64,000 bases of DNA from contig CAZXLD010000001.1 in assembly GCA_964641965.1 (NCBI GenBank), positions 124,001 through 188,000 on the forward strand, read 5' to 3'. Under the pieces are notes generated by a model, which saw only the letters and a program-made list of their open reading frames with translations, searched no databases and was not told where the DNA came from. Positions 16,883 to 24,909 of this stretch are shown here, piece by piece. Positions within the stretch are counted from its first letter, which is position 1. Every line of letters begins with the position of its first letter. The position numbers were made by a program, and so were the translations under genes. This DNA comes from JAJDFU01 sp964641965. Lineage in GTDB: Bacteria > Bacteroidota > Bacteroidia > Chitinophagales > Saprospiraceae.

Positions 16883-17530
16883 CTAGCGGTGGATGACTGG
16901 GAAGGTATGGATTTTATAATAGCATTCCAACAAGAACTCAATTGCTTCCAGGTGTCGATTGGCTTGAGTTATAGACGTTCCCCAGGTATATAGCCCATGA
17001 CCGGCTAGTAGGAAGGCAGGCATTTTCTGCTGATCGTTGCTATCAAAGGACTCTATACGGTGAGACAGAGCATACATATCCTGTGCATTCTCAAAGATTG
17101 GAATGCGAACGGTTTGCTCATGCGAGGTATACCCTTCAATCCCCTTCTGGACCTCCAATCCATTGATTTCAAGCGCTTCTTTTTTCCGGTAGATATACGA
17201 TAAAGCGGTAGCGTAACTGCTATGGGTGTGCAGAACACAAGTCATTTCCGGTCTCAATCGATAAATCAAAAGGTGAAGAGCTGTTTCGGCAGATGGTTTT
17301 CTGCTTTCCGAAGGGGCCAGCTCACCCTGCCCGTCAATACTTAAAAAATCGGATTCTTTAATCTTGCCTTTGTCCAATCCGGATGCTGAAATGAGAATCT
17401 CAGCCGATGGATTCATCCGGATGGAATAATTGGTGCTGGTAGCGGGCGCCCAACCTTTACGGTAGTAAGTGTGAATACAGTCTACCAAATGGTCCAGCTG
17501 CTGTTGCAAGTTATCAATGGAGGTTGGCAA
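16883..17530 (-). CDS. mtnB: methylthioribulose-1-phosphate dehydratase
   Basis: Class II aldolase fold enzyme that dehydrates 5-methylthioribulose-1-phosphate in methionine salvage. 215 residues. Landmarks: GWAPATSTNYS (27-37), the zinc ligands HTHSSY (His101, His103), and AGHGLYTWG with His178. The only in-frame start consistent with family length is TTG at 17530; no ATG or GTG is suitably placed. It lies 36 bases downstream of the M48 protease gene. MtnA, MtnK or MtnP are not in the window, so the pathway must be completed elsewhere. Confidence 0.92.
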   Translation of the reverse strand: MPTSIDNLQQQLDHLVDCIHTYYRKGWAPATSTNYSIRMNPSAEILISASGLDKGKIKESDFLSIDGQGELAPSESRKPSAETALHLLIYRLRPEMTCVLHTHSSYATALSYIYRKKEALEINGLEVQKGIEGYTSHEQTVRIPIFENAQDMYALSHRIESFDSNDQQKMPAFLLAGHGLYTWGTSITQANRHLEAIEFLLECYYKIHTFPVIHR

Positions 17531-17566
17531 TCGATAGGAGGTTTGACCATAAAATTAGCGAATTCC

Positions 17567-18952
17567 TTAATTCATGGTCATGATCAAAGACCAGTTTCCA
17601 TTGCCGTAGGAGATTTCACTAACAGAGTAGCCGTTTTGTTCCTGTTGCTGGATTTCCTCTATTGGGAATTGTTTGCGGGTTCGCCAGAGCTGTTGTTTGA
17701 AGGTTTTGAATTTCGTCATCACCAGAACCCATTGCTTGTCCAAGAAGCGAAGAGAAGTAATATTATAGCCTTCATCCCACAACTCCTGAATGAGGTCTTT
17801 TGGGAAAGAAGGGGTCATGCTGTATCGTTGACCAATATAATCGTCCGGTTTCTTATCCATAACCACTACCCAATCCCCATTACCATGGGTGATTTCTGTA
17901 ACGTAATAATCTTCTTCCCACCCTTTTTGAATCTCTTCTTTAGGGAAAGAAGGCAGCTTACGCCACCGCTGCAAACGATTGTAATCGAAACGCGTCATTA
18001 CCAGGAGCCATTGATTTTCCTGATACTGCAGGTTGGTAATGCGAAAACCGCCTTCCCACAACCTTTTAATTTCTTTATTGGGAAACTCCACCATACTTCT
18101 GTACGCTTGGCTGTGGTAGTGCTCTGGCTTTGGACCCGTAATGATCATCCATTGGTCTAAAAGTTTAATCCCGTCCACAAACTGACGCCCTGCAGCCCAT
18201 TCTTCCTTCAAGTTCGGAAATACCCCAGGGGTACGCAGGAGCATATGCTTGGATTGAATATCCGAGCTCAGGCTAGTATTTATGGCTGATAGATCGGTCG
18301 AGTTGGGAGCCATATTGGGTTGCAACTCTTTCTTGGGAGGAGTGGGTGGATTTTGGATTGGGGTAATACTTTCATCTAGTTCCCTGGCAGCCATCCAGCC
18401 ATTAGTAATGGCAGCCAAGCGGGCCGATCTGGAGGGGTGAGTAGAAGTAGCCCGAAACACAGCGATGGCATGCATAGCACTCCTGGCTTCTTCCAGTGTA
18501 GCTCCCATTTTGTAGAGGACAAATCCGGAGAACCGATCGGCTTCCAGCTCTTTTGCGGGTCGGCTGCCTATATTATCCAGGGTATGACCGGACAAATGGT
18601 GCCCGATTTCGTGAGCCATAATACTCAGTGCCGACCAATCTGTGTGCGTAATATCCTTTATACTTTCCATGAAATACTGGTTATACAGGATAAACCGCTT
18701 ATCATTTTGAATGATGGCAGCTGCATTCGGTACATTGGCAGCCTGGATCGTAAAATTGGACGGGAGACCAGTGTAGCGCATAATTCGGTCTATTGTCCTT
18801 TTGGCATCCTGGTCCGAAGTAAATCCATAAACCTCGGCCGAGGTGATCTCCTGGGTAAACCCGCAAGATCGGTCAAATGTCAGCTTTTGTTGAGCCGCCA
18901 CTCCCAAAGGCAACCCCAAACACAAGGCCAACAGCAAAGAAGTATTGCGCAT
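17567..18952 (-). CDS. secreted M48-family metalloprotease with five C-terminal 46-residue repeats
   Basis: 461 residues from ATG 18952, with a clear signal peptide (to about residue 21, VAAQ). An in-frame extension upstream would bury that signal and is rejected. The peptidase part has the zinc motif HEIGHH (His114, Glu115, His118) and ELEAD (Glu135 as third ligand), typical of M48. Residues about 230-461 hold five repeats of about 46 residues, each starting FP.(E/D)I and containing GY.(I/V)T and a W.(L/V)VM strand, resembling DUF7477. M48 members cleave peptides or act in envelope quality control. The repeats may bind substrate. It is likely the first gene of the mtnBDC transcript, but no functional link is known. 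Confidence 0.85.
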   Translation of the reverse strand: MRNTSLLLALCLGLPLGVAAQQKLTFDRSCGFTQEITSAEVYGFTSDQDAKRTIDRIMRYTGLPSNFTIQAANVPNAAAIIQNDKRFILYNQYFMESIKDITHTDWSALSIMAHEIGHHLSGHTLDNIGSRPAKELEADRFSGFVLYKMGATLEEARSAMHAIAVFRATSTHPSRSARLAAITNGWMAARELDESITPIQNPPTPPKKELQPNMAPNSTDLSAINTSLSSDIQSKHMLLRTPGVFPNLKEEWAAGRQFVDGIKLLDQWMIITGPKPEHYHSQAYRSMVEFPNKEIKRLWEGGFRITNLQYQENQWLLVMTRFDYNRLQRWRKLPSFPKEEIQKGWEEDYYVTEITHGNGDWVVVMDKKPDDYIGQRYSMTPSFPKDLIQELWDEGYNITSLRFLDKQWVLVMTKFKTFKQQLWRTRKQFPIEEIQQQEQNGYSVSEISYGNGNWSLIMTMN

Positions 18953-19104
18953 AGCAGGTGAATTGAAACAAGCCAAATACAGGGGGGAACCCGGTTCGTT
19001 TGGATAAAAAAACGAGCGAACCTTTACAATTACTATGGGAAAGTAAGAAAATTTTCTTTGGTTCCTTCCCTGTTTTCCTGTCATTAAAGTTTGCCAAATT
19101 GCTT

Positions 19105-20133
19105 CTAATCCAGTTGGAGGGGGTAAAATTCAAATTGATTAGAAGCAGATCGTTCATAATGTTGGCAAGTCTCCCAAAGGGTCTGCGTCACCGGGCGGTA
19201 TATAAAATCCAGGGCTTCTACACCCTTTTCGTTTTGGTAAAGTGTATGGTGTCCCGCAGTTCGCACTGTATCGGAAGTAACGATTTGGGAATGTCCGTTT
19301 AGGCGTGCACTTAATCCATCCCACCAGGAATAGACGCGTTGAATACCTTTCCCAATCTGGATATGGGGTGGTTGTTTCCCAAAAGCCATTGCAATTTGAC
19401 CCATCACTTCTCTGTAGGAGATGTTTTCACTGTTTACGATGAACCGCTCTTGCTGAATGTCGCTATCCATGAGCTTGATCATAAACTGAACAACATCTCG
19501 GACATCTACAAATCCTCCGGTTCCTTTCGGGTAAAACCGGGTCCCGGTATGGCCCATCCGGAAAAATGCCAGGGAGGGGTCATCCCAATCTCCGCTGCCC
19601 AAAATGGTAGAGGGATTAATAATTACTGCATTCAGACCCTCGGCCATAGCGCGCCAAACTTCCAATTCTGCCTGGTATTTGGTTCTTCCGTAGGCAGTCA
19701 AGGGTTCGAATTCGGCCCAAGGTTCTCCTTCGTCGATGAGTCCGGATTTTCCGGGGTTGCCAAAGACAGCTACAGAACTGACATGAAGAAGCCTTTGTAT
19801 CCCCAGATCCAGGCTCAGGTTTACCAGATTGGCAGTACCCTTTTGGTTAATGCGGAGCATTTCTTGCTCTTTTCTAGGATCCATGGAAACCATCGCTGCT
19901 ACATGAAATACCTGGTCAATGTCTTGTAACGCATTTTCCAGCGATTGAATATCCGTAAGATCGCCTTCCACCCAACGGATCTGATCTTCAATATCAGCTA
20001 CCATTTTCATCGGACTCGAAGAGCGGCGCAATGAAGTAAGTTCAATGCCTTTCTGCAACAAGTACCGCAGCAAATAAGAACCCAGGAACCCGGTACCTCC
20101 TGTTACCAGGATTTTCTTTGAATTAGCTGGCAA
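19105..20133 (-). CDS. NAD-dependent epimerase/dehydratase (extended SDR)
   Basis: 342 residues. TGGTGFLGS near the N-terminus is the NAD(P)-binding glycine motif, and YGRTK is the catalytic YxxxK; VSSVAVFG carries the catalytic Ser region. The family covers nucleotide-sugar epimerases, dihydroflavonol-reductase-like enzymes and steroid-type dehydrogenases. The sequence most resembles the DFR-like group, but no substrate can be named. TTG 20133 is used as start: an in-frame TAA sits three codons upstream and no ATG precedes the Rossmann motif. Confidence 0.85.
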   Translation of the reverse strand: MPANSKKILVTGGTGFLGSYLLRYLLQKGIELTSLRRSSSPMKMVADIEDQIRWVEGDLTDIQSLENALQDIDQVFHVAAMVSMDPRKEQEMLRINQKGTANLVNLSLDLGIQRLLHVSSVAVFGNPGKSGLIDEGEPWAEFEPLTAYGRTKYQAELEVWRAMAEGLNAVIINPSTILGSGDWDDPSLAFFRMGHTGTRFYPKGTGGFVDVRDVVQFMIKLMDSDIQQERFIVNSENISYREVMGQIAMAFGKQPPHIQIGKGIQRVYSWWDGLSARLNGHSQIVTSDTVRTAGHHTLYQNEKGVEALDFIYRPVTQTLWETCQHYERSASNQFEFYPLQLD

Positions 20134-20174
20134 GATTTCTTAATTGATATGGATTCAATAAAATTGAGTGATAC

Positions 20175-20501
20175 CTATTCCGCAAGTGTAAAGGTAAACT
20201 GGGCGACAGCCTGAATTTCACCTTCTTCCATGACCGATTCCAAGCCAGCCATCATGCCGCGACCGTGTTTGATCACTTGAATCCGTTCATCCAGGGTAAG
20301 TTTGGATTTTTTTAAATTGAATGCTCCTCCGGCGCCCATATCCCCTTTAGCACCATGACAGTATACACAATAGGTTTTATATACAGCTTCGCCGTCAATA
20401 GAAGCGGTTGCATCGACCTGTTCTCCATTGGCTGTTGTTCCGGCATTTGTACACGCCAGGATGATCGAACCAAGTAAGGCTAGAAGGACGGACTTTTTCA
20501 T
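20175..20501 (-). CDS. small lipoprotein c-type cytochrome
   Basis: 108 residues from ATG 20501. The signal peptide ends in a lipobox (IILAC, Cys17), then an acidic/Thr linker and one haem-binding CVYCH motif (Cys45, Cys48, His49). The GRGMMAG region offers the axial Met. It should be a periplasm-facing, lipid-anchored electron carrier. An in-frame ATG at 20549 would add 16 residues before the signal peptide and is unlikely. Electron partners are not in the neighbourhood. Confidence 0.9.
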   Translation of the reverse strand: MKKSVLLALLGSIILACTNAGTTANGEQVDATASIDGEAVYKTYCVYCHGAKGDMGAGGAFNLKKSKLTLDERIQVIKHGRGMMAGLESVMEEGEIQAVAQFTFTLAE

Positions 20502-20521
20502 GTTAGGTTCAATTGAAGGTT

Positions 20522-20529
20522 CAAAAATA
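20522..20529 (-). promoter_or_regulatory. candidate -7 box for the cytochrome gene
   Basis: Minus strand TATTTTTG matches TAnnTTTG and ends 20 bases before ATG 20501. Its position between the two possible starts favours the shorter protein. No good -33 element. Confidence 0.4.
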
Positions 20530-20680
20530 AGGTTAACCCCAGAGACCATTGGAAAGAGATGATCCCGAACTGGTCGAAAAAATAAGTGGATTTGACGAAG
20601 TCTTGGTTAACTTTAAATACTTCTCTGCAACCCCGGTGTAGCACACTTGTTTAAATTGAAACATAAACGACCACGATATT

Positions 20681-21502
20681 ATGGCACAAGGTAAATGGAT
20701 CACCACTGGTGTGATCTTCTTCATTGGACTGATTTTGTTACTGATTTTTTCAAACGCCACTTTCTTAACTATCGATGCCGGAGAACGCGGTGTCCTTTTC
20801 AAGCGGTTTGGGGGCGGCCTTGAAAAGGAAAATATTTATACGCCAGGATTTCACATAATTGCTCCCTGGAATGTGATGTACGTGTACGATGTAAGAGAGA
20901 AACAGTTGGAGGAGCCTATGAAAGTTTTATCCAGTAATGGCCTGGATATTGATGTAGACGTGACCGTACGTGTCAATCCACAATACGACAGGATTGGCTA
21001 TTTGCACGAAAAATTTGGGACCAACTACCTAGAATCCCTGGTACGCCCCGAGGTGCGCTCCTCTGTTAGAGCAATCATAGGGCGTTTTTCTCCAGAAGAA
21101 TTATACTCTACGCGTCGAGATGAGGTACAAACCCTGATTCAGCAAGACCTGGAAGAAACTCTTGGGGAAAACTACATCGACTTGCGAGCTACCCTTATCA
21201 GAGAGATTCAACTTCCGGAGAAAGTCAAATCAGCTATCGAAAATAAGATCGAGGCCGAACAGGAAGCACTGAAGTTTGAGTTCATTCTGGCAAAAGAACG
21301 GAAAGAAGCGGAACGTAAGGTCATCGAAGCACAGGCTAAAGCAGATGCCAACCGGATTTTGAATGCCAGCTTAACCAACAATATTTTACGAGATAAAGGG
21401 ATTGAAGCAACGCTAAAACTTGCTGAAGGACCCAACTCCAAAGTCGTCATTGTGGGTAGCGATGGTACAGGTGGAATGCCTTTGATCCTGGGTGGCAACT
21501 AA
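20681..21502 (+). CDS. prohibitin-like SPFH/Band 7 membrane protein
   Basis: 273 residues. One N-terminal membrane anchor (about 8-28), then an SPFH domain beginning TIDAGERGVLFKRFGG, with the prohibitin-like PGFHIIAPWN and the C-terminal coiled coil (about 175-235, Glu/Lys/Ala-rich). Prohibitins form large membrane rings that scaffold membrane domains and modulate membrane proteases. ATG 20681 is the only sensible start. Monocistronic, with a strong terminator downstream; the next gene is an HtrA-like protease, an association compatible with membrane protein quality control but not proven. Confidence 0.9.
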   Translation: MAQGKWITTGVIFFIGLILLLIFSNATFLTIDAGERGVLFKRFGGGLEKENIYTPGFHIIAPWNVMYVYDVREKQLEEPMKVLSSNGLDIDVDVTVRVNPQYDRIGYLHEKFGTNYLESLVRPEVRSSVRAIIGRFSPEELYSTRRDEVQTLIQQDLEETLGENYIDLRATLIREIQLPEKVKSAIENKIEAEQEALKFEFILAKERKEAERKVIEAQAKADANRILNASLTNNILRDKGIEATLKLAEGPNSKVVIVGSDGTGGMPLILGGN

Positions 21503-21524
21503 TCCAATTATTGTCTTTAAGCCT

Positions 21525-21558
21525 AAAAAACCCTGATCCTCTTGGGTCAGGGTTTTTT
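21525..21558 (+). terminator. rho-independent terminator
   Basis: AAAAAACCCTGA (21525-21536) pairs with TCAGGGTTTTTT (21547-21558) around a 10-base loop. Six G-C-rich pairs are extended by A-T pairs, and the T run follows directly. It lies 23 bases after the prohibitin stop. Confidence 0.9.
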
Positions 21559-21593
21559 ATTTGTCCCTGATTCAACCAAAAAACGGGCGTTAC

Positions 21594-21625
21594 TTGTTTT
21601 CAGCAAGTAGAATACGCTAAGTTTT
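21594..21625 (+). promoter_or_regulatory. candidate promoter of the HtrA-like protease gene
   Basis: TTG at 21594-21596, a 21-base spacer, then TAAGTTTT (7 of 8 to TAnnTTTG including free positions) at 21618-21625, about 36 bases before ATG 21662. The spacing fits the phylum's -33/-7 architecture, the best such match in this window. Confidence 0.4.
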
Positions 21626-21661
21626 TTAAAGATCGAGTTAGATCAGACGACCCAAATACCA

Positions 21662-22717
21662 ATGGATCGAAATTTAAACGAAATACAGATGGAACATTTT
21701 ATATCCACCGAACAATCTGGCCCGACTACGCCCGATTCGAACCTTCCTGGTCAACCTGATAGTGCCTTATTGGATGCTTACAGCCAAACGATGGTTCAAA
21801 TTGCTCAATCAGTTAGTCCGGCAGTCGTTCACATTGAAGTCAAAAAGGAAGTAGAGAGAAGAAGAAATCGAAGGCCAGGAATACGCAGTGGAAGCGGTTC
21901 CGGGTTTTTTATTTCTGCGGACGGCTTTATCCTGACCAATCATCATGTGGTACATAAAGCTAAAGACATTGTGGTTAGCCTACAAAACGGTACCCAATTC
22001 GGGGTAGACCTGGTAGGGAAAGACCCGGCTACCGACGTCGCCGTTTTGAAAGTAAGAGATTCTGGTTTCCCTTACCTTCATTTTGAAAACTCTGACAGTT
22101 TGCAAGTAGGTCAAATTGCCGTAGCTCTGGGAAACCCCTACGGATTTCAGTATTCATTGACAGCAGGTGTTGTCAGCGCCCTCGGAAGGACGCTCCGATC
22201 AGAATCAGGTCGGTTGATTGATGATGTGATCCAAACAGATGCTGCCCTGAATCCTGGAAATTCGGGAGGCCCTTTAGTTAATTCTGCGGGTAGGGTAATT
22301 GGAGTTAATACAGCCGTGATCTTGCCGGCGCAGGGCCTCTGTTTCGCCGTTGCATCCAATCTGGTTCAGTATGTAGCAGGCAAACTCATTCTAGAAGGCA
22401 AGGTAACCAGGGGGTATATTGGCATAGCGGGTCAGGTGGTTTCATTACCCAATAAACTGGTGCGCAAGTACCAATCCGGCAAAGCTGCTATTCTGGTGCA
22501 GCATATTGAATCAGATGGGCCTGCATACAACAGTGAGCTAAGAGAAGGGGATCTGATCATCGAATTTGCAGGAAAGGCTATTCAGTCAATCGATGATCTG
22601 CACCGGTATCTTACGGCGGAGACTGTAGGCACCGAAATCCAGTTGGTCGTGTTGCGCGCAGGTCGGAAAACCAGGGTGAAGCTTATCCCAGGAGAGTGGA
22701 ATTTCAACTCAAAGTAA
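21662..22717 (+). CDS. HtrA/DegP-like trypsin-fold serine protease with one PDZ domain
   Basis: 351 residues. Protease domain (about 40-240) with the triad His95 (TNHHVV), Asp125 (ATDVAVLK) and Ser201 (GNSGGP). One PDZ domain (about 255-345) has the carboxylate-binding-loop strand GYIGIAG. HtrA proteases degrade or refold damaged envelope proteins. Unlike most, this one shows no signal peptide or membrane anchor: the N-terminal 50 residues are polar. It may be cytoplasmic, or exported by another route. Two candidate starts (21662, 21689) do not change this. The next gene begins 48 bases later. Confidence 0.9.
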   Translation: MDRNLNEIQMEHFISTEQSGPTTPDSNLPGQPDSALLDAYSQTMVQIAQSVSPAVVHIEVKKEVERRRNRRPGIRSGSGSGFFISADGFILTNHHVVHKAKDIVVSLQNGTQFGVDLVGKDPATDVAVLKVRDSGFPYLHFENSDSLQVGQIAVALGNPYGFQYSLTAGVVSALGRTLRSESGRLIDDVIQTDAALNPGNSGGPLVNSAGRVIGVNTAVILPAQGLCFAVASNLVQYVAGKLILEGKVTRGYIGIAGQVVSLPNKLVRKYQSGKAAILVQHIESDGPAYNSELREGDLIIEFAGKAIQSIDDLHRYLTAETVGTEIQLVVLRAGRKTRVKLIPGEWNFNSK

Positions 22718-22765
22718 AATATTTGTTAACTTGGTGTTTTGTTTTTGTAAACGAAACAGGAGTAA

Positions 22766-23215
22766 ATGGAAAAGGAGCCCCCCAAGTCCAATGTTACCCA
22801 AAAGCTTGGGTCTACTCTTTCGAATTCAGTGGAAGAACCCAATCTGCAAGCAGTGAACGAGCCTGCCAATGCTCCGGAAACAGCTCTTTCCAATCAGGAA
22901 TTGAAGCAATCTATTGAATCTTTGGTTCATACTCTGACCGAGCAAAAAAAGACGGTTGAGGCGGCAATTTCAGAACGAAAGGAAAAACTCGAAGAGGTTG
23001 AAAGGTCTGTGCTTAAGCAAACAAAGAAATTGAAAAAGAAGTGGGAGAAAGCGAAAGAGCGAACCAAATTATTGACCAAGGCAATAAAATCTGCGGATCG
23101 AAAGGGCAAAAAAAAGAAACTGAAAAAGCTAAAGAAAAGTTTGGCTGAGGCCAAAAAGGCTCGAAGGTTGGCAAAGGAGGCTTTCAAAGCGGCAGAAAAT
23201 GAATTGCTAACCTAG
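22766..23215 (+). CDS. lysine-rich coiled-coil protein of unknown function
   Basis: 149 residues: a polar, Asn/Pro-rich N-terminus (1-45), then a continuous highly charged helix (about 46-146) rich in Lys, Glu and Ala with strong heptad periodicity, e.g. KKLKKLKKSLAEAKKARRL. No signal peptide. AGGAG four bases before ATG 22766 acts as a ribosome binding site. It could bind nucleic acid through its basic face or be structural; no family is recognised. It follows the HtrA-like gene on the same strand. Confidence 0.65.
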   Translation: MEKEPPKSNVTQKLGSTLSNSVEEPNLQAVNEPANAPETALSNQELKQSIESLVHTLTEQKKTVEAAISERKEKLEEVERSVLKQTKKLKKKWEKAKERTKLLTKAIKSADRKGKKKKLKKLKKSLAEAKKARRLAKEAFKAAENELLT

Positions 23216-23316
23216 TTTTTCGGAAGGGAGCTCGGCCGATATTTGGCTGACTAATCTGACCGGATTCAAAAAATAAATGGCTTTACACACGGTCAGAATC
23301 TTCTTAAGGGCAAGTT

Positions 23317-23354
23317 CTGAATGAATACAGGTATAGTGTCTGTATACCATTCAG
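23317..23354. other. 13-bp interrupted stem-loop in a convergent intergenic region
   Basis: CTGAATG (23317-23323) pairs with CATTCAG (23348-23354), and inside it ATACAG (23325-23330) with CTGTAT (23340-23345); loop 9 bases. No T run follows on either strand. It lies between the Lys-rich gene (+) and the anti-sigma gene (-). It could end both transcripts by another mechanism or be part of a small RNA. Confidence 0.5.
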
Positions 23355-23453
23355 TCTGGTTATAGCCAAAGGCGTTGGCATCTGTTGGTTAATGACCTAT
23401 CAAAATGGCCTTACAGACAGCATCCTTGCTCCAGAAACTTTCAGATTCGTACG

Positions 23454-24215
23454 TCATGATACAGGCCCACTTGCGTACAGTTGGCTCAGGTCAGGTACCT
23501 GGCTTCCGCCCGCATCCTCCAGCGTAATAGCAAAAGCAGTTGCTTCGTTTACCTGTAGCATTTCTTGAAATGACCCTATCTCGTACTCCAGTACCCCTGC
23601 GTTGGTAGGGATATTGTCTAACAGCGACCAGAGTTGATATTGTTTTCCAGCCGGCGGTGGAGGTAAATCTCTGATAGATAATAGAGTAGTGTTGGTAGAA
23701 GGATTCCAGAAGACTAATATTTCAGAACTCTCGGCCAATTCGGAACCAGTCAAAGTAACCGGAAGCGTTTCTTGGTTTTTAAGAAATTCCAAACGCTCCT
23801 GAAAGGCAATTGAATTGGATTCGAGTGAGCTATTTGAAACTTTCAGGACCTCGTTCTCGGCCTTGAGGTTTCTGTATTGATAGATGTACCATCCGGCAAG
23901 GAGGATTCCCAATAAGGCCAAAATCCATCCAACCAGAGGATAGGAAGCGACTCTTGAGGAAGAGGCAGATAAAGCGCTAGAGGGCGGCGTTTTCCGTGCT
24001 TGAGCCAGAATTCTTTCTTTCAGATCCGCAGACTTAGGAGAAGTGGCTTGTGCCAAACTGTATTGATCCAGTGCATCCTGAATCAATTGGATACGAGCCT
24101 TGATTTCTGGAAACTGCTCAGCCAGTGCCTCCACTTCCCTTGTTTGGGCAGGAGAGAGCGCCTGTGATGCGTACAGCTCTAATACACCAGATTCTAGATA
24201 GGCATTTATATCCAT
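23454..24215 (-). CDS. anti-sigma factor, RskA type
   Basis: 253 residues: an N-terminal cytoplasmic helical anti-sigma region (1-75), one membrane helix (about 93-112), a short coiled coil (113-145) and an extracytoplasmic RskA (anti-sigma-K) domain containing PPPPAGKQYQLWSL and a C-terminal FAITLEDAGGS strand pair. It should bind and silence the ECF sigma factor encoded 4 bases upstream until an envelope signal releases it. Gene order sigma then anti-sigma with tight spacing supports the pair. Confidence 0.9.
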   Translation of the reverse strand: MDINAYLESGVLELYASQALSPAQTREVEALAEQFPEIKARIQLIQDALDQYSLAQATSPKSADLKERILAQARKTPPSSALSASSSRVASYPLVGWILALLGILLAGWYIYQYRNLKAENEVLKVSNSSLESNSIAFQERLEFLKNQETLPVTLTGSELAESSEILVFWNPSTNTTLLSIRDLPPPPAGKQYQLWSLLDNIPTNAGVLEYEIGSFQEMLQVNEATAFAITLEDAGGSQVPDLSQLYASGPVS

Positions 24216-24219
24216 ATCG

Positions 24220-24810
24220 CTATTGTGAAAAAATTTTGCTCAACTTATTAATGGCTCGGTACAATCGGGTTTTGACTGTACCCAATGGGAGCCCTAATTC
24301 ATCAGCTGTTTCCGATTGGGTAAATCCTTGATAATAGATAAGGTCGATAATTGATCTTTGTTCTTCACTGAGCTGACTAACAATTTCTTTCAGACCAATC
24401 GTTTCTGGATTAACCGGGTTCTCAATCATTTGTCGGCCCACCTGCTCTAAAGGGGCATTTTTACGGTTAAAACGCTTCAAGCGGACGCGATCTATAGCTG
24501 TATTTCGGGCAATGTTTACTATCCAATTCAAGAACTTTCCCTTTTCGGGATCGTAAGATTGGCTCTGTTGCCAGATTTTCATGAAGGTGTCCTGCAAAAT
24601 CTCTTCCGATACTTCATGGTTTCGAAGTATCCGGTAAATCACCCCATACAATGGACTGGAATAACGGTCATACAGAACGGATAAACCCTTGATCCTGCCT
24701 GCTTGCAACAAGCGAACCAGTTCTTCGTCGTTCACGGGATCCGGGTTTTGAGATGTAGGCAATGGAATGATATTCTTTCGTAATCCTAAAGTTAAGTGAA
24801 AATCATTCAA
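24220..24810 (-). CDS. ECF-family RNA polymerase sigma-70 factor
   Basis: Up to 196 residues with region 2 (LYGVIYRILRNHEVSEEILQ and DTFMKIWQ, then the -10-recognising NWIVNIARNTAIDR) and region 4 (YYQGFTQSETADELGLPLG, a helix-turn-helix). It directs RNA polymerase to a small regulon, usually including its own operon. TTG 24810 gives the longest frame. GTG 24732, just before NDEELVRLLQAGR, is an equally good start and would give 170 residues. The partner anti-sigma gene follows after 4 bases. Confidence 0.92.
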   Translation of the reverse strand: MNDFHLTLGLRKNIIPLPTSQNPDPVNDEELVRLLQAGRIKGLSVLYDRYSSPLYGVIYRILRNHEVSEEILQDTFMKIWQQSQSYDPEKGKFLNWIVNIARNTAIDRVRLKRFNRKNAPLEQVGRQMIENPVNPETIGLKEIVSQLSEEQRSIIDLIYYQGFTQSETADELGLPLGTVKTRLYRAINKLSKIFSQ

Positions 24811-24833
24811 TTGGAAGGAGGGAATGTGGAAAA

Positions 24834-24876
24834 CCCTGCCCGGACTCGTATTGTAATACTGATCAAGCAGGCAGGG
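24834..24876 (-). terminator. possible weak terminator or attenuator
   Basis: On the minus strand CCCTGCC (24876-24870) pairs with GGCAGGG (24840-24834), followed by TTTT. The long loop holds an inner GTATT/AATAC stem. It lies between the TPR gene and the sigma gene and may lower read-through. Confidence 0.4.
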
Positions 24877-24909
24877 CTTACTTTAAGATTCCATAGGCGT
24901 ATAAATCGA

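Noticed and set aside
22927..23187. Open frame on the minus strand inside the Lys-rich coiled-coil gene, giving a Phe/Ser-rich protein
   Set aside because: It is the reverse complement of Lys/Glu codons, has no start context, and the plus-strand gene has a good ribosome binding site.
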